Below are positions 10,637 through 17,939 of a DNA stretch of 64,000 nt, in pieces. Source of the stretch: Aurantiacibacter gangjinensis (lineage in GTDB: Bacteria; Pseudomonadota; Alphaproteobacteria; Sphingomonadales; Sphingomonadaceae); contig NZ_CP018097.1 in the NCBI RefSeq assembly GCF_001886695.1, positions 2,375,001-2,439,000 of the forward strand, given 5' to 3'. Within the stretch, counting starts at the first letter, position 1. Every line of letters starts with the position of its first letter. Under the pieces are notes generated by a model. The model did not search any database, was not told the origin of the DNA, and was given only the letters and a program-made list of their open reading frames with translations. The position numbers and the translations under genes were made by a program.

Positions 10637-11883
10637 GTTGCCCGCTCATACCGTGTGACCGCGATCATCAGGATGATTGCCCGGAGGGTCCAGCCGGCCA
10701 AAGCGGCGTACAAGATGCCGGCAATACCAAACTGATCCGTCGACGGTACAAGCAGAGCGATGCCGAGCACCAGAGCCGCGCACGAGCCTAGAGCCCCGGC
10801 CACAAAGCGTTCGTGCACAACCAAGATCTGCCACGCCCCGATTGGGGCCAATATGACACCTGCCAACAGCAGACTGATAGGCAGCAAAGCGGCCGCCTCG
10901 CGGAAACCGGATCCAAGGAGCGGGACGATGATAGTTTCTCCGACCAAGGCGCTGATCCATGCAGCAAGGATCGCGGCGAGGACAAGCCCGGCGCATGACA
11001 GCCATGCGAGGCGAGCAAGATGGGGGTGCCCCGATTGGGCCGCCCTTCCAATAGCGGGGAAGAGGGCCGCAAGAAAACCTTGGGCGGCAATGACGAACAG
11101 GCTGGAGAACTGCAGCACGATGCCAAGATTTCCAATCTCGTCGAGCGAAAACCCCAGCCACTTGGCAGCGAGAATCGGCAGGGCGTTCAGAGCGGCTATG
11201 CCGATAACCGTGACGGCCATCAGCTGTCCGCTCAGGAAAATCAGCCGGGTGACGGCGCGATCGAAAGTGGGCTTGAAACCAGGGATCAGGCGCCGAACTG
11301 CCACCCACCCTATCAGCGCCTCGGCCAACCAGCTCAAGGCGTGCAGTGCCAGCAAGGATATGACGCCCCCGCCAGCAGAAAGGATGGTCAACCCCACCAC
11401 AATCTCAATCAGGCGCATGGGCACGCCGACCCTGAAGGCCACGCCCGGCGCCTCTCGCGCCGTCAACAGAGACCGGACCCAGCTTGCGATGCCGCGACCC
11501 AGTATAGCCGGAAGCACAAGCAACAGCGCGAGTTGCAAACGTGCGTCCTGCTCCAGCAACCACACCACGGGAACCATGCAGATGAATAGGGCGATCGCAG
11601 TCGCCAGCCTGATGGCAAGACTTCCGGCGGCGAAGGTGTCGGAACCGGTAAGCCTACGTCCCGACCGCGCCTCCACAAGGCTTTCGATACCGAACGAAGT
11701 GACGACCAATGCGGTTGCATAGACGGTCGCGGCATAGCTCCATGCGCCATATTCGCCCGGACCGAGCATGATACCGATGATGACGGCGTACAGGCCGCGA
11801 AGAGCAGCCTCACCGCCGTAGACGAGACCGAAGATGCCGCCATTGGCAATGATAGATCGTATGCCGGTCCGAGGTCGCAGCAC
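10621..11883 (-). CDS. Wzx-like polysaccharide flippase (MATE/MOP-type)
   Basis: 420 residues with about 12 to 14 hydrophobic spans, starting IIANGGIFGLVYGGEAALRG and an early GEYGAWSYA segment typical of oligosaccharide repeat-unit flippases in the MOP superfamily. It would move an undecaprenyl-linked glycan across the inner membrane. GTG start at 11883, 8 bases after the upstream methyltransferase stop. First of the minus-strand run of four genes (from 14.66 kb down to here) with GT4-like, GT2 and methyltransferase genes, so it is probably one operon for a glycan. No polymerase (Wzy) is evident in the window. Confidence 0.85.
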   Translation of the reverse strand: MLRPRTGIRSIIANGGIFGLVYGGEAALRGLYAVIIGIMLGPGEYGAWSYAATVYATALVVTSFGIESLVEARSGRRLTGSDTFAAGSLAIRLATAIALFICMVPVVWLLEQDARLQLALLLVLPAILGRGIASWVRSLLTAREAPGVAFRVGVPMRLIEIVVGLTILSAGGGVISLLALHALSWLAEALIGWVAVRRLIPGFKPTFDRAVTRLIFLSGQLMAVTVIGIAALNALPILAAKWLGFSLDEIGNLGIVLQFSSLFVIAAQGFLAALFPAIGRAAQSGHPHLARLAWLSCAGLVLAAILAAWISALVGETIIVPLLGSGFREAAALLPISLLLAGVILAPIGAWQILVVHERFVAGALGSCAALVLGIALLVPSTDQFGIAGILYAALAGWTLRAIILMIAVTRYERATQKPT

Positions 11884-11891
11884 AGGCTGTA

Positions 11892-12578
11892 TCAGCGGGT
11901 TTCGATCAAAACACGGCGCGGTTTTCCACGTGTCCGTTTCTCGATCACGATGATTGAGTCGTGAATGTGCATGGCATCAATCTGCGTCTTGGCAGCAGTG
12001 ATTTGTTTGCGCTTGTGATACCAAGCATGCATGTCATCGATGATCTGCTTCGCCAGATTGTTTGCGGTGCGCCGGCGCATCTGCCCGCCGCCATACTGCC
12101 ACCAATATGACGTATGCGTATCCTCGATGATATAGAGACCACCTTCGGAAAGCAGGGGGAACAGCGTCTCGAACGTGGACCATTGGTGTTTCCCGACATG
12201 GGATCCATCATCGAGCACCAAATCCAGCCCTCCCATTTCCCTGACCACGTCGGCAAGAAATGCGGGATCGTCCTGAGAGCCGATCCTCACTTGATTGGGC
12301 GGCGAGACCCGGTCTACAGTCTTCGAATCGATATCCACGCCGAAAAGCGTGCACTCGTCACCAAAGTAGCTTCGCCACATATCTAGCGAACCGCCTTGGA
12401 AGACCCCGATTTCCAACATTTTGAATGACGAACCTCTGAGGTGCTCGAGGTAGCGTTCGTAAATCGGGATGTAATGCACCCACTTGTCCACCGGTCGCCC
12501 GTCCCCGCTGCAAAAGATTTGTCCGAGCGGACTTTCCAATCGCGGATTCTCGCGCGTTTCAAACTCTTTAAGGTTCAT
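11892..12578 (-). CDS. Class I SAM methyltransferase, sugar-type (macrocin O-methyltransferase-like)
   Basis: 228 residues. FKMLEIGVFQGGSLDMW is SAM motif I, FGVDIDSKTVDRV the acidic loop, and LVLDDGSHVGKHQWSTFETL a DDGSH motif that binds metal in MycE-like and cephalosporin hydroxylase-like sugar methyltransferases; YIIEDTHTSYW follows. This fits O-methylation of a sugar. It lies between a glycosyltransferase gene (23 bases upstream) and a flippase gene (8 bases downstream), so modification of the glycan under assembly is the likely job; the position methylated is not inferable. Confidence 0.8.
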   Translation of the reverse strand: MNLKEFETRENPRLESPLGQIFCSGDGRPVDKWVHYIPIYERYLEHLRGSSFKMLEIGVFQGGSLDMWRSYFGDECTLFGVDIDSKTVDRVSPPNQVRIGSQDDPAFLADVVREMGGLDLVLDDGSHVGKHQWSTFETLFPLLSEGGLYIIEDTHTSYWWQYGGGQMRRRTANNLAKQIIDDMHAWYHKRKQITAAKTQIDAMHIHDSIIVIEKRTRGKPRRVLIETR

Positions 12579-12600
12579 TAAATCTCTCTTTGCTCGAATT

Positions 12601-13545
12601 TCATACCACTATCAGAAGCGCGATGAAAAAGAGCGGCGAACCGCGGCCTATTCCATGACGAATGATGAAGGCTTTTCTCCGCAGCGCGCTCCGTTCGGGA
12701 AGCCTGGCGTACTCGGCCATTATGCTAGCATCGACACCGCCATCGGCGAAGCGCTCACTGAATGCCCGCGCCTGTCGCTGGCTATTATCTCGCGCTCGCC
12801 TTGCGCGGGCCAGTTCGGCAGTGGGATTTTGGACAAAACGGCGCATGAGCGACACCGTACCTGCATCGAGGGCACCGATCGTATTCAAGCCATGCTGGCG
12901 GTATCGGAGCAGCGCCTTTCGAACCGGGACAAGCTCGCCAAAGCTGGCAGCCACCAATGCAAGCCACCAGTCGTGCATGCGGGCTCCGCCGGGGATAGGC
13001 AGGGACATCTGTCGCAGCGCAGCATTACCGAGCGAGGCGCAGCCGGTAACCACATTTCGGACCAGAAGCGAGGCAGGTCTAAGATCATCCGGTTCACATG
13101 AAATCCGGCTTTTCTCCCAAGCAGAGTTATCAATCGTTGACAAATTCTCAGCGGCAATAATCTGGTCGCAGAACGCAAGCAGCGGGATGTCCGCCCCGAC
13201 GCTTGCTTCCTGCTCTTGCACCGCCGCCAGCATGACCTCGAGCTTCTCCGGCAGCCATTGGTCATCCTGGTCGCAGCAGGCGAAATACGGCGCATCCGAA
13301 TGCTGCAACAAGGTCGCGAAGTTGAGTGATGCGCCCAGCCCCTTGTGGCCATCCTCGATAATCTCGACCGATTGCGACACGCCCCTCGCCCATGCCCGCA
13401 CAATATCGAGCGACCCGTCACTCGACCCGTCATCGCGCGCCAGTAACCGCCAGTCCGTGTGCGTCTGCGCCTCCAGCGAGGCGAGCTGTTCGGGCAGGAA
13501 TTTCGCGCCGTTATAAGTCGCGAGGAGGATGTCGATCCGGCTCAT
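12601..13545 (-). CDS. GT2 family glycosyltransferase
   Basis: 314 residues from the ATG at 13545, which overlaps the stop of the upstream gene (ATGA), showing translational coupling. The start MSRIDILLATYNGAKFLPEQ is the standard nucleotide-binding beginning, followed by DDGSSDGS and CDQDDQW (DxD). Cytoplasmic or membrane-associated GT-A enzyme without obvious membrane helices except a short hydrophobic C-terminus (FFIALLIVV). Part of the four-gene run for glycan assembly; donor and acceptor unknown. Confidence 0.85.
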   Translation of the reverse strand: MSRIDILLATYNGAKFLPEQLASLEAQTHTDWRLLARDDGSSDGSLDIVRAWARGVSQSVEIIEDGHKGLGASLNFATLLQHSDAPYFACCDQDDQWLPEKLEVMLAAVQEQEASVGADIPLLAFCDQIIAAENLSTIDNSAWEKSRISCEPDDLRPASLLVRNVVTGCASLGNAALRQMSLPIPGGARMHDWWLALVAASFGELVPVRKALLRYRQHGLNTIGALDAGTVSLMRRFVQNPTAELARARRARDNSQRQARAFSERFADGGVDASIMAEYARLPERSALRRKAFIIRHGIGRGSPLFFIALLIVV

Positions 13546-14660
13546 CGCGCATTTGCTTTCTGCAAGACGCCCCGCCACTGCTCCACCAATGCCGGGAAGG
13601 CGAAGCGCTCTGCCAACCTGCGATGAAGCGGCGCGTCCGTAGTTTCACCCGCCGCCGTCTCGAGGGCATCGAGCAAGGCTGCCGGACTCCCTGCCTCGCA
13701 CAGATGCAGCCCCGGCGCACTATCGGACACCAATTCTCGCATGGCGGGGGAGTCGCGGGTCACCAGCACCTTGCCTGCCTGCAACGCCTGATAGACCTTG
13801 TTCGGAATGACGCGTGACGCCTTATCGCTTGTGCCGAAGATCCCGAGGCAAATGTCGGCATCGGCCATTTCGTCCTGCAATTTGCTGTAATCTACCCAGC
13901 CGATCCGTTTGATGTGCGGCGCGTCGGCGTTGGCGAGGATAGCATCGATACGCTCCGCTTCCTGCCCCTGCCCGATGATCCGCCATTCGAAGGTCCGCCC
14001 ACGATCGCTCAGCGCCGCTTCGACAATCGTCGCGATGCCGTGGAGGGGGATGAACTGTCCGTAGAACAAGACTTTGGGCGGACGGCCCGGGTCGCACCGC
14101 CTCGATGGCAGAAGCCCGAATGCCCCTTCCTCCGCGCCTACCATCACGGCGCCGAGCTTGCTGATCGGCACCGCATGCAACTCTCCCATCAGGGCGGCAT
14201 GCGCCTGAGTGTCCAGCACCACCATATCGGCCAGCCTACAGGCTTGCCGCTCGGCGCAGCGTAGCATTTGCGCTTTGAAACCGGTTTCGCGCCCCAGCCC
14301 GCGATCCCTCGCATAGGTATCGTAGATGGAAAGAAAGGCGTCCCACACCACCCGCTTGCCGCGCAATTTAGCCAGCGGCGCAAGCAATAGCATGTCGAAC
14401 AGCCCCATATAACCGATCACGACGACGTCATGGCGTCCTGCCATGAGATAGCGCACCGCTAGCATCGGGTAAGCCACCAGCATACGCATGACGATCCGCA
14501 GCCTGCCGGCAAATCCATCCAGAACGGACTTATCCTCCACCCCGCGCCACACGTCGAAGTGGATCTCCCGAACAGCCGGAGAGATTTCGCGCAGGGCCCG
14601 GCGCAGCAGCCGGGTGCGCGGTTTGCCTAGGTCGTATGTGCCCAGCATCACGATGCGCAT
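13542..14660 (-). CDS. GT4-type glycosyltransferase (GT-B fold)
   Basis: 372 residues from the ATG at 14660 (MRIVMLGTYDLGKPR), which is preceded by GAGAA; a GTG 24 bases further upstream is an alternative. The N-terminal domain has a small membrane-associated stretch near residues 55-90 (MLVAYPMLAVRYLM, VVVIGYMGLFD). The C-terminal domain has the GT-B donor site: KVLFYGQFIPLHGIATIVEA and VIPNKVYQALQAGKVLVTRDSPAMREL with its Glu. First gene of the minus-strand polysaccharide operon, upstream of a GT2 gene with ATGA overlap. The long leader to cpaF (about 175 bases) probably holds divergent promoters. Confidence 0.85.
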   Translation of the reverse strand: MRIVMLGTYDLGKPRTRLLRRALREISPAVREIHFDVWRGVEDKSVLDGFAGRLRIVMRMLVAYPMLAVRYLMAGRHDVVVIGYMGLFDMLLLAPLAKLRGKRVVWDAFLSIYDTYARDRGLGRETGFKAQMLRCAERQACRLADMVVLDTQAHAALMGELHAVPISKLGAVMVGAEEGAFGLLPSRRCDPGRPPKVLFYGQFIPLHGIATIVEAALSDRGRTFEWRIIGQGQEAERIDAILANADAPHIKRIGWVDYSKLQDEMADADICLGIFGTSDKASRVIPNKVYQALQAGKVLVTRDSPAMRELVSDSAPGLHLCEAGSPAALLDALETAAGETTDAPLHRRLAERFAFPALVEQWRGVLQKANAR

Positions 14661-14738
14661 GTCCGTTTTCTCGCCAGTCGTCACGCGCCCCGCCTACCTT
14701 CAATTCTTTGCGTTTGTGTCACCAGCGAAGGGACAGAC

Positions 14739-14753
14739 TTAACCAGTTCTTTA
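14739..14753 (+). promoter_or_regulatory. Candidate CtrA-type site upstream of cpaF
   Basis: TTAA-N7-TTTAC, one mismatch from the CtrA consensus TTAA-N7-TTAAC, about 80 bases before the cpaF ATG. CtrA controls pilus genes in Caulobacter. The match is weak by itself. Confidence 0.35.
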
Positions 14754-14835
14754 CCTAAATTCGCAAGAAGCTCTCTCAACGAAATCCGCCGAAATCTTTT
14801 CTCGGCGACACCGCAGCTTCAGGGGGTATGCGATC

Positions 14836-16380
14836 ATGAGCGCATTCGGACGCAAAAACGGCGCAGGCGGAATGGCCAAAGGCGCTCGTCCGAGCTTCGG
14901 CGTTGCCAAGCCCATGCGTGGCGGTGGCAGTGGCGCAGCGCAAGCGAAAAGCGATCCTGCAGGCGGCGAACAATTCCCGCCAGTTCCGCCCGAAGGCGCA
15001 GCGGTAGAACAGGCCGCTCCGGCACCTGCCGCTGGCGGTCGCAAGCAAGACGATGCGATGAGCCGTCTGGCGGATCGCTCCAACGCCGTTCACGACACAT
15101 CCAACGAACTCGGCGGCTTCGAGGCCAGCGTCCACAAGATCAAGGAGCAGGTGCTCCCACGCCTGCTGGAACGCGTCGATCCCGAGGCAGCGGCAACGCT
15201 GACCAAGGAAGAGCTTTCCGAAGAATTCCGCCCGATCATCATGGAAGTGCTGGCCGAGTTGAAGGTCACGCTGAACCGGCGCGAACAGTTCGCGCTCGAA
15301 AAGGTGTTGATCGACGAGCTTCTCGGCTTCGGTCCGCTGGAAGAATTGCTGAACGATCCGGACGTGTCGGACATCATGGTCAACGGACCGGACCAGACCT
15401 ATATCGAAAAGAAGGGCAAGCTTGTCATCGCGCCGATCAAGTTCCGCGACGAGAGCCACCTTTTCCAGATCGCCCAGCGCATCGTGAACCAGGTCGGCCG
15501 CCGCGTCGACCAGACCACCCCGCTGGCCGACGCCCGCTTGAAGGACGGCAGCCGTGTCAACGTGATCGTGCCGCCGCTCTCGCTGCGCGGTACGGCCATC
15601 TCCATTCGTAAGTTCTCCGAAAAGCCGATCACCATCGATATGCTGAAAGGCTGGGATTCGATGAACGACAAGATGGCGACGGCGCTGAAGATCGCCGGCG
15701 CCTGCCGGATGAACATCGTGATCTCGGGCGGTACCGGTTCGGGCAAAACGACCATGCTCAACGCCCTGTCGAAAATGATCGACCCGGGCGAGCGCGTGCT
15801 GACCATCGAGGACGCCGCCGAACTCCGCCTGCAGCAGCCGCACTGGTTGCCGCTCGAAACCCGTCCGCCGAACCTGGAAGGCCAGGGCGCCATCACCATC
15901 GGCGACCTTGTGAAGAACGCCCTGCGTATGCGCCCCGACCGCATCATCCTGGGCGAAATTCGTGGCGCGGAATGTTTCGACCTTCTTGCCGCCATGAACA
16001 CCGGTCACGATGGATCGATGTGTACGCTGCACGCAAACTCGCCGCGCGAGTGCCTGGGCCGTATGGAAAACATGATCCTGATGGGCGACATCAAGATTCC
16101 GAAAGAGGCCATTTCGCGCCAGATCGCGGAATCGGTGGACCTGATCGTGCAGGTGAAGCGCCTTCGCGACGGTTCGCGCCGCACTACCAACATCACCGAA
16201 GTGATCGGGATGGAAGGCGATGTGATCGTGACGCAGGAGCTGTTCGGATTCGAATATCTCGACGAGAGCGAGGACGGCAAGATCCTTGGCGAATATCGCG
16301 CCAGCGGCCTGCGCCCCTATACGCTTGAAAAGGCGCGGCAATTCGGGTTTGACCAAGCTTATCTCGAAGCCTGCCTGTAA
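14836..16380 (+). CDS. cpaF: Type IV/Tad pilus assembly ATPase CpaF (TadA)
   Basis: 514 residues. The N-terminal 80 residues are low complexity (glycine, alanine, proline rich). From about residue 100 to the end it is a secretion ATPase: ISGGTGSGKTTMLNAL (Walker A near residue 300), VLTIEDAAELRLQQPHW (Asp/His box), LRMRPDRIILGEIRGAE (Walker B) and HDGSMCTLHANSPRECL. A single soluble ATPase that powers assembly of Flp/Tad pili at the inner membrane. Other tad genes (cpaB, C, E, tadB, C) are not in this window, so it is either an orphan gene here or the end of a split locus. The start at 14836 follows AGGGGG. Confidence 0.95.
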   Translation: MSAFGRKNGAGGMAKGARPSFGVAKPMRGGGSGAAQAKSDPAGGEQFPPVPPEGAAVEQAAPAPAAGGRKQDDAMSRLADRSNAVHDTSNELGGFEASVHKIKEQVLPRLLERVDPEAAATLTKEELSEEFRPIIMEVLAELKVTLNRREQFALEKVLIDELLGFGPLEELLNDPDVSDIMVNGPDQTYIEKKGKLVIAPIKFRDESHLFQIAQRIVNQVGRRVDQTTPLADARLKDGSRVNVIVPPLSLRGTAISIRKFSEKPITIDMLKGWDSMNDKMATALKIAGACRMNIVISGGTGSGKTTMLNALSKMIDPGERVLTIEDAAELRLQQPHWLPLETRPPNLEGQGAITIGDLVKNALRMRPDRIILGEIRGAECFDLLAAMNTGHDGSMCTLHANSPRECLGRMENMILMGDIKIPKEAISRQIAESVDLIVQVKRLRDGSRRTTNITEVIGMEGDVIVTQELFGFEYLDESEDGKILGEYRASGLRPYTLEKARQFGFDQAYLEACL

Positions 16381-16392
16381 AGGGCGCTTTTC

Positions 16393-16698
16393 CTAGCCCG
16401 TCAGCAGCCCCATCGCGCCGAACGCGCACAGGATCAGACCGCCGAACAGGCTGAGCGCGCCGATATCGCGCCATGGCAGCAGCGGCACCCGGTCGATATT
16501 CTTGCGCTGGCGCCGCCGGTGGTCGCGCCATGCGGCAAGGCCGGATACCAGCAGCAGCGCCACCCCGCACAGGATGTAAACCGCCGCATCGCTAGCGAAG
16601 ATGTACCATTCCGGCAGGGCCATAACGTAGGCCATATGGGCGATGGCCAGCCCCGCGACAACGTCCACCGCAGCAACCGCAAGAGTTCGCAGTTGCAC
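16393..16698 (-). CDS. Small membrane protein of unknown function
   Basis: 101 residues with three likely membrane helices (about 8-30 LAVAAVDVVAGLAIAHMAYVM, 35-57 and 78-100) and a basic loop (RDHRRRQRKNIDRV) between the second and third. No family recognised. It lies on the minus strand between cpaF and a plus-strand DMT transporter, with no operon partner. Coding status rests on the uninterrupted frame, its membrane pattern and alphaproteobacterial GC bias; moderate confidence. Confidence 0.55.
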   Translation of the reverse strand: MQLRTLAVAAVDVVAGLAIAHMAYVMALPEWYIFASDAAVYILCGVALLLVSGLAAWRDHRRRQRKNIDRVPLLPWRDIGALSLFGGLILCAFGAMGLLTG

Positions 16699-16740
16699 CT
16701 GCGCCCTACCCGCCTAAAGACCGCGACAGAGACCCTATCC

Positions 16741-17667
16741 ATGACTCCGCCAAGCTCCCAGACAAAGGCCGACAGGCCATTGCTCGCCCTCGCCTTCCGG
16801 CTGGGCGGTATTGCGGGCTTTGCACTGATGGCCGCGCTCATCAAGCTGGCGGCGGAAAGCGGCGTCCATATTGTAGAGCTGATCTTCTGGCGGCAGCTTG
16901 TCTCGCTCCCGATCCTGCTCGGCTGGGCACTGCTGACGGACGGGCTGATGCAGCTCGCGACCAAGCGACCCAAAGCCCATGCGGTACGCGCCGCTTACGG
17001 CATTGTCGGCATGGTGCTGAATTTCGGCGGTGTCATCCTGCTGCCGCTGGCAGAGGCGACCACGCTCGGCTTCACCGCACCGATCTTTGCCGTGCTGCTC
17101 TCCATCGTCCTGCTCAAAGAAAGCGTCGGCATCTGGCGCTGGTCGGCCGTAATCGCGGGCTTCATCGGCATCGTCATCATCGCCCAGCCCGGCAGCGGCG
17201 CGATCCCGCTGACAGGTGCGCTGGTTGCGCTGGGCGGTGCCTTCATGATCGCGCTCATCTCCATCCAAATCCGCGACCTTTCGCGCACGGACAGCCCGCT
17301 GGTGATCGTGTTCTGGTTCAGCTTGGCCACGGTCGTCACCCTGCTGGTGCCAGTGCTGGTCCTGTTCGAGCCGCACTCCACCCGCGAATGGCTGCTATTG
17401 CTCGGCATCGGCCTTGCCGGAACGGTCGGCCAGGTCCTTATCACCATGGCACTGCGCTTCGGCCAGGTGTCGAGCGTTATCATGATGGATTATTCCAGCA
17501 TCATCTGGGCGACGCTGTACGGCTGGCTGTTCTTCGCCATGCTGCCGACAAGCGCGCTATGGATCGGCGCACCCGTTGTGATCCTTTCCGGCCTCGTCAT
17601 CACCTGGCGCGAGCGGGTTGTGGCAGGGCGCCTGCCGGTAGAACGGCAGGGACGCGCCGGAACCTGA
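16741..17667 (+). CDS. DMT-superfamily (EamA) transporter
   Basis: 308 residues, ten predicted spans in two EamA repeats (AGFALMAALIKLAAESG, VAGFIGIVIIAQPG, and ALVALGGAFMIALISIQ, AGTVGQVLITMALRFG). Substrate unknown. The ATG at 16741 is chosen because the hydrophobic part starts some 20 residues later and the earlier reading would be antisense to the 101-residue gene. Similar to, but not a recent copy of, the DMT protein at 7.8 kb. Head-to-head with the minus-strand small membrane protein, 42 bases apart. Confidence 0.85.
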   Translation: MTPPSSQTKADRPLLALAFRLGGIAGFALMAALIKLAAESGVHIVELIFWRQLVSLPILLGWALLTDGLMQLATKRPKAHAVRAAYGIVGMVLNFGGVILLPLAEATTLGFTAPIFAVLLSIVLLKESVGIWRWSAVIAGFIGIVIIAQPGSGAIPLTGALVALGGAFMIALISIQIRDLSRTDSPLVIVFWFSLATVVTLLVPVLVLFEPHSTREWLLLLGIGLAGTVGQVLITMALRFGQVSSVIMMDYSSIIWATLYGWLFFAMLPTSALWIGAPVVILSGLVITWRERVVAGRLPVERQGRAGT

Positions 17668-17731
17668 GTAACATTTGTCGGTTTTGCAGAGTGAGCCCAT
17701 CCCCCGGGCCCGACTGGAAAAGGAGCTGACA

Positions 17732-17860
17732 ATGGCTCGCAAGATTATGATCGTCGTTACCGCCGGCCTCATCACCATGAGCGCGGCCGCCTGCAACACC
17801 GTTCGCGGCGTCGCCGCAGACCTCGACTCCGCCGCCGATGGCGTGGACGAAGCCACCTGA
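17732..17860 (+). CDS. Entericidin A/B family lipoprotein
   Basis: 42 residues. MARKIMIVVTAGLITMSAAAC is a lipoprotein signal with Cys about position 21, followed by NTVRGVAADLDSAADGVDEAT, the entericidin signature in which N-T-V/I-x-G-x-G/A is conserved. Perfect ribosome-binding site AAGGAGCTG. Small inner/outer membrane lipoprotein, associated with envelope stress in enterobacteria; role here unknown. Followed by a strong terminator. Confidence 0.85.
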   Translation: MARKIMIVVTAGLITMSAAACNTVRGVAADLDSAADGVDEAT

Positions 17861-17864
17861 CAAC

Positions 17865-17927
17865 CGACCCTGTGATCGCACAGGGTCGCAAGGTGCCCGC
17901 CGGTCGCTAACCGGCGGGCGCTTTTTT
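17865..17927 (+). terminator. Tandem hairpin intrinsic terminator
   Basis: First a 10-bp perfect stem at 17865-17888, then a 9-bp GCCCGCCGG/CCGGCGGGC stem at 17895-17919 followed by GCTTTTTT. Ends the entericidin transcript and lies between two convergent genes. Confidence 0.9.
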
Positions 17928-17939
17928 GTCTAAAGCGCG

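Noticed and set aside
14776-16356. Long minus-strand open frame opposite cpaF
   Set aside because: Exactly antisense to a well-supported ATPase gene; composition typical of a mirrored frame.
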